Positions 1-12,269 are shown, counted from the stretch's first letter. The stretch: DNA of 64,000 bases from Uranotaenia lowii (GCF_029784155.1 NC_073693.1:20496002-20560001); one strand, 5' to 3'. Translations and numbers: made by a program. Notes: generated by a model not told the origin, from the sequence alone.

Positions 1-270
1 AAAATTGACAAAATTGACAAAATTGACAAAATTGACAAAATTGACAAAATTGACAAAATTGACAAAATTGACAAAATTGACAAAATTGACAAAATTGACA
101 AAATTGACAAAATTGACAAAATTGACAAAATTGACAAAATTGACAAAATTGACAAAATTGACAAAATTGACAAAATTGACAAAATTGACAAAATTGACAA
201 AATTGACAAAATTGACAAAATTGACAAAATTGACAAAATTGACAAAATTGACAAAATTGACAAAATTGAC
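1..270. repeat. 9-bp satellite array, unit AAAATTGAC
   Basis: Thirty uninterrupted perfect copies of AAAATTGAC. Because the unit is a multiple of three and lacks stops, it reads as a repeating Thr-Lys-Leu peptide, which I treat as an artefact. The array continues off the left edge of the window. It ends at the palindromic junction that starts at 271. Confidence 0.97.
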
Positions 271-377
271 AAAAATGGAAAAAATCAAAAGTATTTGAAA
301 AAATGACGAAATTTACAAAATTGACAAAATTGTAAATTTCGTCATTTTTTCAAATACTTTTGATTTTTTCCATTTTT
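271..377. repeat. Perfect 48-bp inverted repeat joining two oppositely oriented 9-bp arrays
   Basis: Bases 271-318 are the exact reverse complement of 330-377, with an 11-base spacer (319-329) that contains TTGAC. To the left the array reads AAAATTGAC; to the right it reads ATTTTTGTC, the reverse complement of the sister unit AAAAATGAC. The junction therefore sits at an orientation switch. The arm resembles DNA just right of the array at about 61019 (TTTTTTCAAA, CTTTTGAT). Confidence 0.95.
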
Positions 378-747
378 ATCATTTTTGTCATTTTTGTCAT
401 TTTTGTCATTTTCGTTATTTTTGTCATTTTTGTCATTTTTGTCATTTTTGTCATTTTTGTCATTTTTGTCATTTTTGTCATTTTTGTCATTTTTGTCATT
501 TTTGTCATTTTTGTCATTTTTGTCATTTTTGTCATTTTTGTCATTTTTGTCATTTTTGTCATTTTTGTCATTTTTGTCATTTTTGTCATTTTTGTCATTT
601 TTGTCATTTTTGTCATTTTTGTCATTTTTGTCATTTTTGTCATTTTTGTCATTTATGTCATTTTTGTCATTTTTGTTATTTTTGTTATTTTTGTTATTTT
701 TGTCATTTTTGTCGTTTTTGTCATTTTTGTCATTTTTGTCATTTTTG
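378..747. repeat. 9-bp satellite array, unit GTCATTTTT
   Basis: About 41 copies of GTCATTTTT with scattered single-base variants (GTTATTTTT near 675-697, GTCGTTTTT near 712). It follows the palindromic junction and passes into the GTAATTTTT variant. Long open frames on both strands come from the unit length. Confidence 0.95.
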
Positions 748-1610
748 TAATTTTCGTAATTTTTGTAATTTTTGTAATTTTTGTAATTTTTGTTATTTTT
801 GTAATTTTTGTAATTTTTGTAATTTTTGTAATTTTTGTAATTTTTGTAATTTTTGTAATTTTTGTAATTTTTGTAATTTTTGTAATTTTTGTAATTTTTG
901 TAATTTTTGTAATTTTTGTAATTTTTGTAATTTTTGTAATTTTTGTAATTTTTGTAATTTTTGTAATTTTTGTAATTTTTGTAATTTTTGTAATTTTTGT
1001 AATTTTTTAATTTTTGTAATTTTTGTAATTTTTGTAATTTTTGTAATTTTTGTAATTTTTGTAATTTTTGTAATTTTTGTAATTTTTGTAATTTTTGTAA
1101 TTTTTGTAATTTTTGTAATTTTTGTAATTTTTGTAATTTTTGTAATTTTTGTAATTTTTGTAATTTTTGTAATTTTTGTAATTTTTGTAATTTTTGTAAT
1201 TTTTGTAATTTTTGTAATTTTTGTAATTTTTGTAATTTTTGTAATTTTTGTAATTTTTGTAATTTTTGTAATTTTTGTAAGTTTTGTAATTTTTGTAATT
1301 TTTGTAATTTTTGTAATTTTTGTAATTTTTGTAATTTTTGTAATTTTTGTAATTTTTGTAATTTTTGTAATTTTTGTAATTTTTGTAATTTTTGTAATTT
1401 TTGTAATTTTTGTAATTTTTGTAATTTTTGTAATTTTTGTAATTTTTGTAATTTTTGTAATTTTTGTAATTTTTGTAATTTTTGTAATTTTTGTAATTTT
1501 TGTAATTTTTGTAATTTTTGTAATTTTTGTAATTTTTGTCATTTCTGTAATTTTTTAATTTTTGTAATTTTTGTAATTTTTCAATTCTTGTTATTTTTGT
1601 TATTTCCTTA
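748..1610. repeat. 9-bp satellite array, unit GTAATTTTT
   Basis: About 90 copies of GTAATTTTT, nearly homogeneous to about 1540, then decaying (GTCATTTCT, TCAATTCTT, GTTATTTCC) before unique DNA starts near 1612. It differs from the preceding block by C to A at one unit position, so a variant was locally homogenised. Confidence 0.95.
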
Positions 1611-3477
1611 ATGTGCCGTGAAAAGCGCCTTAAAGTATACTAAAATGGACAATATCGAAGAGTTTCGCCAAAAGAAGATAATTTCGCTTCCTCTAAAGTT
1701 GGCATATAAATTTTATATTTCTTAAGTTCTTCATTGAGTATTTTTAATCGAATTCTTAAAGAATTCTATCACTGGCTTAATCATGCTAAAATAAATTTTT
1801 CGATTAAAAATTGATTCCGCATGGCGGGAATCAATTTGTTGATTGTGTTTGTCTGGTCCAAAATTGACTCTGATTAGTCGAATGAGAGTACCCAGAACCA
1901 ATCCAGCTGCAAACTAGCTAGTCAGTCCGCCATTAGCGTAACCGAATTTGATCCTACATCCAGGCGTAATTACAAAAGTGGGGCCAATGATGTAACTAGA
2001 TCAATAATAGTAGTGAGACAACATAACAAACCATCTTCCTGGACTGGCAAAATCTGCTTGCTTGCTTGCTCGCTTCGCTGATGAAACAGCAGGACACCCA
2101 TCATCTCCATCTGGATGATACTAACCAGATCTACCCCCAATAGTGCTAATTGAGGATTATTTCCGACTGCCTCCTTTCAAGCGTCATTTTTTCCTAACAT
2201 ATCGAGGGTTGGGGTTGTTTATTGAGTTTTTTTTTCGGGAACGCAAAATTCTCGTATGTCAATCAGCCAACGGAATCATCACCGATGACAATCTGCTCTG
2301 GTCTGCTCGGACATTTGATGGAAATTGACAACTCACGCCAACGCATGAAGGAGACATAGAAGAAAAACAGATATCACTTTCATCTTTCATCCTCCTAATC
2401 TTAAGGAACCCGGGACAAAAGGATTACGGATCAGTAAACTCCTCGAGCAGCAGGAGCGGATATAATTCCTTTCGCTCGACCTCCCACGGAGATTTTGTGT
2501 TTTCTTGTGTCGATCTTAATGTGTCGGTAATCGATGACTTAATTAATTTTTCCCTTCCGAGGTTCTGAGCCTGGCAATTTTCAGGACGACAACAACCGAC
2601 TGAAGGGAGTTGCATCAGTGGGGATTCTCTACCCTCCTCAATTCATTATTTGCTTTTCGTAACGTTTCGAAATGTTTCTTCCATGACCAACGAAAAATTA
2701 AGACACGAGATTTTCTCCCGTCTTGTTTTCACCTCTGGTAAGAAGTTGGGTTACAACCGAAAAAAAAAGAAAGTGACAAGTCAACGAAAGCTAAGGGGGG
2801 TTGATGTTCTTTTCGAGAGAAGAACGGAAATTGATTTTAAAAGGATTATTTTTCCATTAAAGTCAGCTCAAAATTGAATTTGTTTTAATCAATGTGACAC
2901 GAGTGCCTCACACTGAAGATGGGGGTGGCTCCAGAGAGCGGAAAACACCATCCAAAGTTTGGCGCGTTGATGGGACGATGTTAGCTCGAGGCTTAAGTCC
3001 AGGCTGGAATCTTGGGAACGAAAATTCGAACCGTGAGCTTCCCCACGAAGGGAAGGAGCAAGGTGTGTTTTAAAGAGTGAAATTAACTGCCATTAACTAA
3101 TCGTCAGGAAATGAGATTTGGGTTGTGCGACGCTCTTCCCGGGATGTTATTTGGGATCGGAATGCAAAAGTGAAAAAACAATTTTTCGCGAGTGGTAATG
3201 ACTTTTCCTGGGAAGTTGCTTCGACGAAAAGTCAGGAAATGAACAAAATTTTTGGAATACTTAAAATTTTGTAGTTTTATAGCACAGAAAATAATTTTGT
3301 TAGAATTTTCTTAAGCTTCTCTCTCGTCTTTTAAAAATTTTGTTCCAGAAACTGCTTAAATAATCCAAACAATTTTGATAATCTTTTTCGTTTTGATTGA
3401 TAATTAAAATTTGGGCTGCAATAAAACGCCTGAATGTATACTATTTAAGGTACAGCAGCTTCCTTTTCATCCATAAA
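1611..3477. other. Unique-looking DNA without recognisable gene
   Basis: Mixed-composition sequence with no tandem structure. Short open frames up to 75 codons occur (for example 2143-2328, 2650-2877), but none has a recognisable domain or a partner exon. Bases 1850-3130 are somewhat richer in G+C than their surroundings and could be a gene-proximal or regulatory stretch; nothing in the sequence proves this. Confidence 0.4.
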
Positions 3478-3493
3478 ACAAAACGCATTTAGT
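3478..3493 (+). repeat. Left copy of 16-bp direct repeat flanking palindrome
   Basis: ACAAAACGCATTTAGT, identical to 4199-4214. A 27-bp stretch (3494-3520) separates this copy from the left arm, whereas the right copy touches the right arm, so this is not a simple target-site duplication. Confidence 0.85.
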
Positions 3494-3520
3494 AGATAAT
3501 TGTTCTCGACTGGTAAAACG

Positions 3521-4200
3521 GTATAAACGGGAAAATATTTCGGCTTTTTCAGTCAATTCACGGATCCAAAACACCTTCTCTTCTTATTCCGACGTTTCGT
3601 TCTTTATTTGAACTTTTTCACAGGAATCTACAATAAACATTACAATCTCTTAATGAACTAATTGACAACATAGAACAGTAGAAAACTTACAGAAAATTGT
3701 GTTTCTTCATCTGGAGGATCGATTACAATTAAATTCACATACAATAATTGGACACTTTTTACCATTAAAAACGCTAAAAGATATTAAAATGAAAAACTTA
3801 GATGAAAAGGCTTACTTAAATATTTATAAAATGAAAATTACTGCCTACTGCCCTTCGTGTTTGGAGTTTGCTCTAGGCAGTAATTTTCATTTTATAAATA
3901 TTTAAGTAAGCCTTTTCATCTAAGTTTTTCATTTTAATATCTTTTAGCGTTTTTAATGGTAAAAAGTGTCCAATTATTGTATGTGAATTTAATTGTAATC
4001 GATCCTCCAGATGAAGAAACACAATTTTCTGTAAGTTTTCTACTGTTCTATGTTGTCAATTAGTTCATTAAGAGATTGTAATGTTTATTGTAGATTCCTG
4101 TGAAAAAGTTCAAATAAAGAACGAAACGTCGGAATAAGAAGAGAAGGTGTTTTGGATCCGTGAATTGACTGAAAAAGCCGAAATATTTTCCCGTTTATAC
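3521..4200. repeat. Large near-perfect palindrome (327-bp arms, 26-bp spacer)
   Basis: Bases 3521-3847 match the reverse complement of 3874-4200; I found no mismatch on reading through. The spacer is 3848-3873. A 16-bp direct repeat, ACAAAACGCATTTAGT, lies at 3478-3493 and 4199-4214, so it flanks the structure. The identity implies a very recent inverted duplication, a foldback insertion or an assembly artefact. The right arm carries AATAAAGAACGAAACGTC (4113-4130), recalling the GAAAC-GTC part of hammerhead-bearing Penelope-like elements, but only weakly. Confidence 0.93.
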
Positions 4201-4214
4201 AAAACGCATTTAGT
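4199..4214 (+). repeat. Right copy of 16-bp direct repeat flanking palindrome
   Basis: Identical to 3478-3493. It overlaps the last two bases of the right palindrome arm. Confidence 0.85.
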
Positions 4215-4573
4215 TAGGCAATATATTGAATTTGAATATTCGAACACGTACGGTACAAAACGAGAAAAATCAAATGGAAATTTAGATAAACTAAATTTCG
4301 AAAAAAATCAATTGCAGTTTATTCTGCATAAAACAATTTTAAGGAACTCTTCAAAATTGTTAAAATTCTAAACTGATTTTTTTAATAAGGAAATTTACGT
4401 TTGATGTCACCTTCAAACTCCTGATCCAGATTATGCTTCAATAATTCATCCACAACCCAATCGAACCCAGGATATGTTACGTACATTAGCAGGTATGTAT
4501 GTTGCGATTGTGACCTAAATTTTCCCTCGACAATAACAACAACTACATAACTATGCCGATGCGATGGTGTAGC

Positions 4574-4596
4574 CAACAACAACAACAACAACAACA
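4574..4596. repeat. (CAA)n microsatellite
   Basis: Seven to eight uninterrupted CAA units, followed by the partly complementary TGTTGTTATC. Confidence 0.9.
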
Positions 4597-4657
4597 TGTT
4601 GTTATCGATGATGGTGGCGTTTCCATTTTCGATGTTTGATGTTTTCTATGATGGTGG

Positions 4658-4675
4658 CGATGATGATGATGATGA
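4658..4675. repeat. (GAT)n microsatellite
   Basis: Short run of GAT units inside a GATGGTGGC-rich stretch. Confidence 0.85.
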
Positions 4676-5155
4676 TCGAACGGAAGGGAAGCCTTTTGTT
4701 CGATCAACGAGGTAGAAGAAAATTGTTCTTCAATTTAGGGAAAGAGTAGGGTAAGTCATGAATATGAAGAATGGGTTTCGGAGGGACGGAATCAAACTGT
4801 GATTGTTGATGCCATCGGTGTTGTTGTCGTTGTTGTTAGAAGAGTTGAGAATGCATATTTCCCATGAAAAGCTGGCGTCGTTGTCATTTGATCCTGCTTT
4901 CCAGAGGATAATGTTCCGTTCTGTTGCTGACGTTTACAATGCATAGGCATGTGAGGAAAGGTGAAAATATCGGAATTTTACTAGAACGATATAAAAAGGA
5001 TTCAAACATGTGCTGGTTGTGGAAAATGGAATTATACTGACACTTTGCATTTGAGAAAATTATCAAAGTGTTTTGAGACTTTCGCTGAGAAAAGTGTTTG
5101 ACCAAAAGAATAAAACAAATTTAAAGCTTTTACTCTTGGAAAATTAATCGTCGTT

Positions 5156-5205
5156 TGATTTTACGATTCTTATGAATCTTAACTCGGAGCCTCTTTCAGT
5201 TCCAC
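5156..5205 (+). repeat. Left flanking copy of minisatellite boundary sequence
   Basis: GATTTTACGATTCTTATGAA and following bases resemble 8699-8745 (GATTTTAAGGTTCTTGAGAA), on the same strand. Both continue into TCTTAACTCGGAG or TCTCAACTCAGAG. The pair brackets the minisatellite at 5370-8665. Confidence 0.65.
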
Positions 5206-5369
5206 CTCTAATCTTAAATTAAATTTTTTATAATTTGAAAAATAGTTTTTTTGTCAAAACCATTTTAAAACTTTTATCTTTATTCCTCTCACACGTTATC
5301 TCAACACTACAATCCTTCTCACCTCCATTTTCAATAACATCTTTAATACGACGAATTTTAATCGATTTC

Positions 5370-8300
5370 CACCGGAATCAAAACATTCAGAAACAATCCC
5401 AGCAGAAGTCTTAGATTCTGCGATGTCGATCTTCTTACTACCAGAATCAAAACCATTGAAAAAAAAATATCAGCAGCCTAAACAATCTGCACTTTTCTAG
5501 CTGTTTCATCTCGATCAGCGAAGCCGAAGCCATCATCAATCACAGAAGCAGCCTTCGAAATCTGTTCAGATGCCGATTCAAAAACAATCAGCAGCCGCAG
5601 CAGTCTTTAAATCTGCGCTTTCTAAGTCAATCCGGCGTTTCCACCGGAAAGCCAAATCAAAACAAACAATCAGCAGCAGCACGCTTAACAATCTGCGATT
5701 TTCCAGCCTCTACACCTTATTTACCGGAGAAACAAACAATCAGTAGCAGCAATTTTCAAAAATCTGGGCTTCCGAAGCCAATCCGTCTTTTCCACCGGGA
5801 ACGCACAATCAGAAGCAACAATCGTTGAACTCTGTGCTTCCTTATCCAATGCAGTCTTTTTCCACCGGAAGGCGAAAATAAAACAAACAATCAACGGCAG
5901 CCTTAAAAATCTGTGATTTTCCAGCCTCCCCGTCTTATTTACCGGGGGAACGAACAATCAGCAGCAGCAGTCTTAAAAATATTCGCTTTCTATGCCAATC
6001 TGTCTTTTTCTACCGCAGAAGCAACAATCTTCAAAATCTGCGCTTCCTAAAACAATTTCGTCTTTTCCACCGGAAGGCCGAATCAAAGCAAACAAACAAT
6101 CAGAAGCAACAATCTTTGAAATCTGCGCTTTCTAAATCAATCCCGTCTTTTTCCACCGGGAAGCCAAATCAAAACAAACAATCAGAAGCAACATTTTTTT
6201 TAAAATCTACGCTTCCTAATCCAATTCCGTCTTTTTCCATCGGAAGGCCAAATAAAAACAATCAGCAGCAGTAGTCTTAAAAATCCGCGCTCTCTAAGCC
6301 AATTCGGCTTTTCCACCGAAAGGTAAAATCAAAACAAACAATCAGCAGCAGCAGCCTTAACAATCTGCGATTTTCCAGAATCTCCGTCTTATTTAAAGGA
6401 AAAACAAACAATCAGCAGAAGCAGTCTTCAAAAATCTGCGCCTCCTAAGCCAAACCGTCTTTCTGCACCGGAATGCCAAATCAAAACAAACAATCAGAGA
6501 AACAATTTTTGAAATCTGAGCTTCATAATCCAATTCCGTTTTTTTTACCAGAAGCCCATATCAAATCAAACAATCAGAAGCAACAATCTTTAAAATCTGC
6601 GCTTCCTAAGCTAATCCAGCTTTTCCACCGGAAGGCCAAATCAAAACGAGCAATCAGAAGCAACAATCTTTGAAAACTGTGCTCCCTTATCCAATTCCGT
6701 CTTTTCCATCGGAAAGCCAAAACAAAACAAACAATCAGAAGCAACAATTTTTGAAATCTACGCTCCCTAATTCAATTTCGTTTTTTTCATCGGAAAGTCA
6801 TATCAAAACAAACAATCAGCAGTAGCAGCCTTAACAATCTACGATTTTCCAGCCTCTCGGTCTTATTTACCGGAGGAACAAACAATCAGCAGCAGCAGTC
6901 TTAAACATCCGCGCTTTCTAAGTCAACCCGCCTTTTTCCACCGGAAAGTCAAATCAAAACAAACAAACAATTTGCGATTTTCAAGACTCTCAGTTATGCT
7001 TACTGGAGAAACAAACAATCAGCAGCAGCAGCCTTAAAAATCTGCGCTTCCTAAGCTAATCCGTCTCTTCCACCGGAAGCCCAAATCAAAACAAACAATC
7101 AGAAGCAACAATCATTGAAATCTGCGCTTCTTAATCCAATTCCTTTTTTTTATACCGGCAGGCCAAATCGAAACAAACAATCAACAGCAGCGAGCTTCAA
7201 AAATCTGCGCTTCCTTAACCGATTCACCTTCCTCCATCGGAAGGCCAAATCATAACAAACAATCAGCAGCAGCATTAGTATCGAAAATCTGCGGTTCCTG
7301 ATCCAATTCCATCATTTTCTACCGGAAAGCCAAATCGAAACAAACAATCAGAAGCAACAATCTTTGAAATCTGCGCTTCTAAATCCATTCCGTCTTTTCT
7401 ACCAGAAGGCAAAATAAAAAAAAATCAATCAGTAACAGCAGCCTTAACAATCTGCGCTTCCTAAGCCAATTCTGTCTTTTTCCACCGGAAGGCCAAATCG
7501 AAACAAACAGTCAGCAGCAGCGAGCTTAAAAAATGTGCACTTCCTGAGCCAATGCACCTTTCTCCATCGGAAGACCCAATCAAAACAAACAATCAGAAGC
7601 AGCAGCCTTAAATATCTGCGATTTTCCAGCCTCTCCATCTTATTTACCGGAGGAACAAACAATAAGCAGCAGCAGTCATAAAAATCAGGGCTTCCTAAGC
7701 CAATCCGTCTTTTCCATCGGAAGGCCAAACCAAAACAAACAATCAGCAATAGCTTTAAAAATCTGCTATTTTCCAGCCTGTTCGTCTTATTTACCAAAGA
7801 AAACAACAATCAGCAGCAGCAGTGTTAAAAATCGACGCTTCATAAGTCAATCCAGCTTTTCCACCGGAAGACCAAATCAAAACAAAAAATCAGCAGTAGC
7901 AGCCTTTACAATCTGCAATTTTTCAGTCTCTCCGTCTTGTTAACCGGAGAAACAAACAATCAGCAGCAGCAGTCTTGAAATTCTGCTTTTCTTAAGCCAA
8001 TCCGTCTTTTCCACCGGAAGGCCTTAAAATCGATCCAAATAAAAAACCCGGAAGGCCAAATCAATATAAAAACAATCAGAAGCAACAATCTTTGAAATCT
8101 TCGCTTTCCAATTCCGTTTTTTTCACCGAAAGTCCAAATCAAAACAATTAACCAGCAGTAGCCTTAACAATCTACCATTTTCCAGTGTCTCCGTCTTATT
8201 TACCGAAGAAATAAAGTCTTAAAAATCTACGCTTCCTAAGTCAATCTGTTTTTATCCATCGGAAGGCCAAATCAAAACAAACAATCAGCAGTACCAGCCT

Positions 8301-8665
8301 TTACAAACTGTGATTTTTCAGCCTCTCCGTCTTATTTACCGGAGAAACAAACAATCCTAGCAGCAACTTTGAAAATCTTCGTTTCATAAGCCAATCTGCC
8401 TTTTCCACCGGAAGACCAAATTAAAACAAAATATTGGCAACAGTCTTAAAAATCTGTGCTTCCTAAGCCAATTCCATCTTTTCTCCACCGGAAGGACAAA
8501 TTGAAAAACAAACACTCCTAGCAGCAGCCTCAACAATCTGCGCTTTTCCAACATCTTCATCTTTTTTATCCGGGGAACAACAATCAGAGCAGCAACCATA
8601 AAAATCTGCGCTTTTCCCGCATTTCCGTCTTTTTAACCGGAGCCGCAAACCTTTCTAAACAATCT
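5370..8665. repeat. Diverged minisatellite of alternating 65-82-bp subunits
   Basis: About 45 imperfect units. Type A contains CTGCGCTTCCTAAGCCAAT, then CGTCTTTTCCACCGGAAGGC, then CAAATCAAAACAAACAATCA. Type B contains CTGCGATTTTCCAGCCTCTC, then GTCTTATTTACCGGAG. Both end in AATCAGCAGCAGCAG-like or AATCAGAAGCAACAATC-like segments and AAAATCTGCG. A and B alternate in parts and A runs alone elsewhere. The CCGGTGGAAAAGACGG strand gives short open frames, but frameshifting indels and stops argue against a coding repeat. Unit divergence is high, so the array is old or under low homogenisation. Confidence 0.9.
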
Positions 8666-8696
8666 GAGTATCAGCTTTGCAAATATGTGCTCATTC

Positions 8697-8745
8697 TTGT
8701 GATTTTAAGGTTCTTGAGAATCTCAACTCAGAGATTCACTCAAAC
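8697..8745 (+). repeat. Right flanking copy of minisatellite boundary sequence
   Basis: Diverged direct copy of 5156-5205. It directly precedes the hAT MITE whose target duplication begins at 8756. Confidence 0.65.
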
Positions 8746-8763
8746 ACGTCTGTTTCTCACAAG

Positions 8764-9055
8764 CAGGGTTGCCAGAGTGCCTGGTTTTTCAGGAATTATC
8801 TGATTTTTGGAGGTCCAACCTGATAACCTGATAATTTTCCCTGATTTTCGCTGATTCTTGGAAATAAGCCTGAATTTTCACTAATTTTTGTGAATATGAT
8901 GAAAAATGGGCAGTACGGAACTGCATTAAAGACTTAGTGGAGGTCAAAATGTGAATTGACGACTTCTACCGAAATATCCGTTAAACCATGTATCCTAATT
9001 TTTATCTCTCATGTCCCTGAATTTAAAAAAAAAACAAAAAATGTTACCAGCCCTG
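8764..9055 (+). mobile_element. hAT-type MITE, 292 bp
   Basis: Starts CAGGGTTGCCA and ends TACCAGCCCTG, giving imperfect 11-bp terminal inverted repeats. It is flanked by a perfect 8-bp direct duplication CTCACAAG (8756-8763 and 9056-9063). CAGGG termini plus 8-bp target duplications are diagnostic of hAT elements. The interior repeats CTGATTTT-like words near the left end. No transposase is present, so it is non-autonomous. Confidence 0.92.
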
Positions 9056-9063
9056 CTCACAAG

Positions 9064-12000
9064 AATCGATCAATAACTGACTTGTTTTTTTTTGTTTACA
9101 TTTTGTATCTTCATCTTCCAGTGTTGTCACAGATTCGTTTTATTTATTCTCATAACTTCTAGTTTTTCGTTCGTCTTATCTCTACAAACGGGTATTTCTT
9201 TTCGTAGAAAAGATTTAAAAAAGTTTAAAGATAGACGTGGATGGAAAATTGTACAACGAATTGATATTTCTCATTTCTGATTTTGAGTGAAAACGTAGGA
9301 AAAATAGATTGACACTTCGGCTTACGATAAACTATTATATTATCTAGATTAAAGCTGTTTTAAGTAGAAAACGGAAATTCAGGGAAGATGTCAAATAAAA
9401 ACATTTCCACATAGAAATGAGAATAACGATCATGAAAAATGTTAAAGCTGCAAGCATAAACAAAATCAAGCAAATTTTGAAGTTTACCAAATAAACTTCT
9501 TAGACTCCTGATGAAGAAAATATTCAAAAAAGTGAAAGATTTTTGCGTATAATAAATGGTCACATCCAATTCAGACCAATTTTTTAAGACCAAAAATTAA
9601 AGAATTGTCACTTTTTGTTTAAAACGTATAACACACTGTTCAATCCATTGTTGAAACTGAAACAACTTAAACTGATTAGGAATTCTTAAGATGATTATTT
9701 AGTAAATGTTAAAGTGCATAGAGATCACTGCTCATTGGAAACGTGGACTTTGTATAAAGATTTCTAGTTGTATAATATAAAAGAATCCAAGACTTTTGTT
9801 AGAAAAAAATAAAGAAAACTTGACTTGATTAAGGTTTTCCATAAAAGTTGAAATGACTGTTTATGGCTCGCAGAAGAAAACAAGGAAAAAATATTTGATA
9901 GAACTTTATTCAACTAAAATGGTATGTTGACTTTCTAATTTGAATAAAAAAAAAGTTTCAAAAGATTACAATTCCAGAAAATTTAATGACTTGTGACCAA
10001 ACCATCGTAATTTTTTTTTTAATTCAGTAAAAATTCATCCTAGGAGAATTTTTTTTATCTTTTTTTTTGGTTAGCTCTCTAAATTTATTTAAATGGAATG
10101 TGCAACCGAATGTAATTGAGATGCTGTACTGTTGCTGATCCGTTTTCAATCAGCTTTCAAGAACCAGAATTGAGCAGCATCGGAAAATCCTAAAAGCCAT
10201 CATCGGAAAAGAGCGTGAGGACGAAATCGATATCAACAAACAGCACAACACAGAACAATATTTGTAGAAACAAAACACACATATGAGACAGAGAGACAGA
10301 GAGAGAGCGAGTTTGTCTGTATACTTAAAACTTCAAACTCTAACCGGATGCCCTTTCCTTCCTTTGGGGAAAAGGGAAGGGAAAATTCATCTTCTTCCGG
10401 TTCACCGCTCGCCCCTTTTTGGGGAAAACGAAGACGAGGAAATTCAATACACATTTTAACAACACCAACACAATTCTGCACTGTTGTTGTTGGGAATGTT
10501 TGTCTAAAAATTGCGCAAATGTTTGGTGGTGTGACAGACAGACTGCGAACGGTTACGCCGGACGAGAAACCGGATATTTACGGTTACCGGGCTTTCTTCC
10601 GGTTGATATTTGCCTTGCCGATTTCCATCATCCGACGAAAACAAAAAGGGAAAAGCGAGTGAGTTCCAGTACCCTACTTATCATCGTGTCTGCGTCGGAG
10701 CAACGTTTAGTTGAAGTTGCCAATCGGAATCGAAAATTGGAAAGCAATTTTCGTGATTTTGGGCCAGTTTTGGAGCTTACGAAGTTTCGCCCTTTTTTCT
10801 TACGTTTGTTTGGGGATGTTTCCCGTGAAAAAAATGAGTGTAATTTTAAACAAATACGTACTATGCCAACAAATGTGCAGACAAAAGTTAAGCCTGTCGG
10901 CAGTTTTTTTTATTCTGTTCTTTCGGATTTTCCTTCGGAAAAACGTGACAGGGTTGCAACAAATCGTAGCCCGGCATAAGTTGTGAAAGTGACATACAAT
11001 AGCAAAGCCGAGTGGCAAAAAAAAAAACGAAAAGGAAATGGATCAGCAGCAAGCAGATAGGAAAACAAAAATATTGAAATGGTGAAACATGAAACGGAAA
11101 GTCAAAGGTTTGCTGCCGTTTTTTGTTTGTCGCCTTCCATTCTCTAAAATATTCGAATTGGTAGCGGAGCGAGGCAAGGTGGTTGGTTTTAATCTTTTCG
11201 CCATTCTCAAGGTGGAAAAGTAGTCGGTTTGAGTTAGCGATGGGCGAATAGGCGAAAAACGGATGAAGGAAACCGAACCATGTCCCGAGAAGACGACGGG
11301 AACCCATCCACAGAAAACGGGAAATTGCGGAAAGTTGTTTAATTTTACGAGTATTTGTGGCTCTGGGTGGAGATGGAAATATGCCTCTGTTGGTGTGGCT
11401 GGAATTTGTCCTTAAAGTGTTAAAACTAAAAAAAAAATATTATGCATATTTTAATAATAAATTTTCGTTAAAAAATAAAAAGGACTAATGTTCATAAATA
11501 TCCCTGGCTATCCGAATCTTTTTTTCATTATGATGTTATACTTATCCAAAATTGAACCAAACACATTTAAAAATTTTCATTGAAGTTTTAAGAAATTTAG
11601 ACCAAAAGTCGTTGTCATGAGCCCAACGTCGAAGCTTAACTTTGTCAACCAAACGCGACAAAAATGACTAAGAGAGAGAGTTCGAGTAGGCGTTGACTCG
11701 CGCGGACGTCAAAAGTTTTCGTTCCGTGAAAAGTCGTTCTATCCGAGGAAGAAAAATGTTTTAAAAAGGAAGAATTTATACCGAATCCAGTTGAAAATAT
11801 CTGCAAAAGTGTACAAAGTTGTGAAGTGTGCTATAGAAATTGAAAAAAAAACTACAGCAAGAAACTGGGAAGAAAACAATCAGTTCCGATTGGTAATCTT
11901 TATTCCTTCCCTTGTATCCAGTACCTTTTGCGGTATTTACAACATGGTTGACCTGGCCGTAGTAATCTCTCCATGCATATTGAATTGTAACAGAGATTAC

Positions 12001-12268
12001 GTTGAAAAGAAAAAATGAAGGACACCGATCTTTCATTTTCCAGAATGCTTACATGTTTTGGCTATGTTGTTAAAAGAAGATAAAGAAAAGAAAACGTGAC
12101 AAAAATCGCTAAAAAAACCTTCTGAAAAATTGCACTCTTAAAATACACTAGTTAATCCTAATAATTGAAAACGAATGTTCATAACTGGGAATACTGAGGT
12201 TTGCCGACTTTGTATTTTCATTGCCCATTTCCTGGCTTATTCTCAAGTCCGAAAATGCCTATTTGTGA
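9064..12268. other. Unique DNA; no convincing gene
   Basis: AT-rich to about 10,100, then a moderately GC-richer stretch (10,320-11,400) with several overlapping open frames on both strands. The longest is 186 codons (10419-10979, plus). Its peptide has no domain or signal I recognise and competes with equally long antisense frames, so I do not call it. A GA-rich run GAGACAGAGAGACAGAGAGA lies near 10283. The island could be gene-proximal or regulatory DNA. Confidence 0.35.
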
Positions 12269-12269
12269 T

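Larger units (their letters stand above)
4215..5155. other. Unique DNA with short microsatellites
   Basis: No gene recognised. Contains a CAA trinucleotide run (4574-4596) and a GAT run (about 4658-4675). The open frame at 4147-4371 begins inside the palindrome arm and has no recognisable domain. Confidence 0.45.

Noticed and set aside
7444..8648. Repeated Arg-Trp-Lys/Leu-rich minus-strand frames, as a possible repeat protein
   Set aside because: Unit lengths vary by non-multiples of three and stops interrupt most units, so no conserved frame is maintained.
10419..10979. 186-codon plus-strand frame as a gene
   Set aside because: Overlapped by comparable frames on both strands, with no recognisable domain, signal or splice context.
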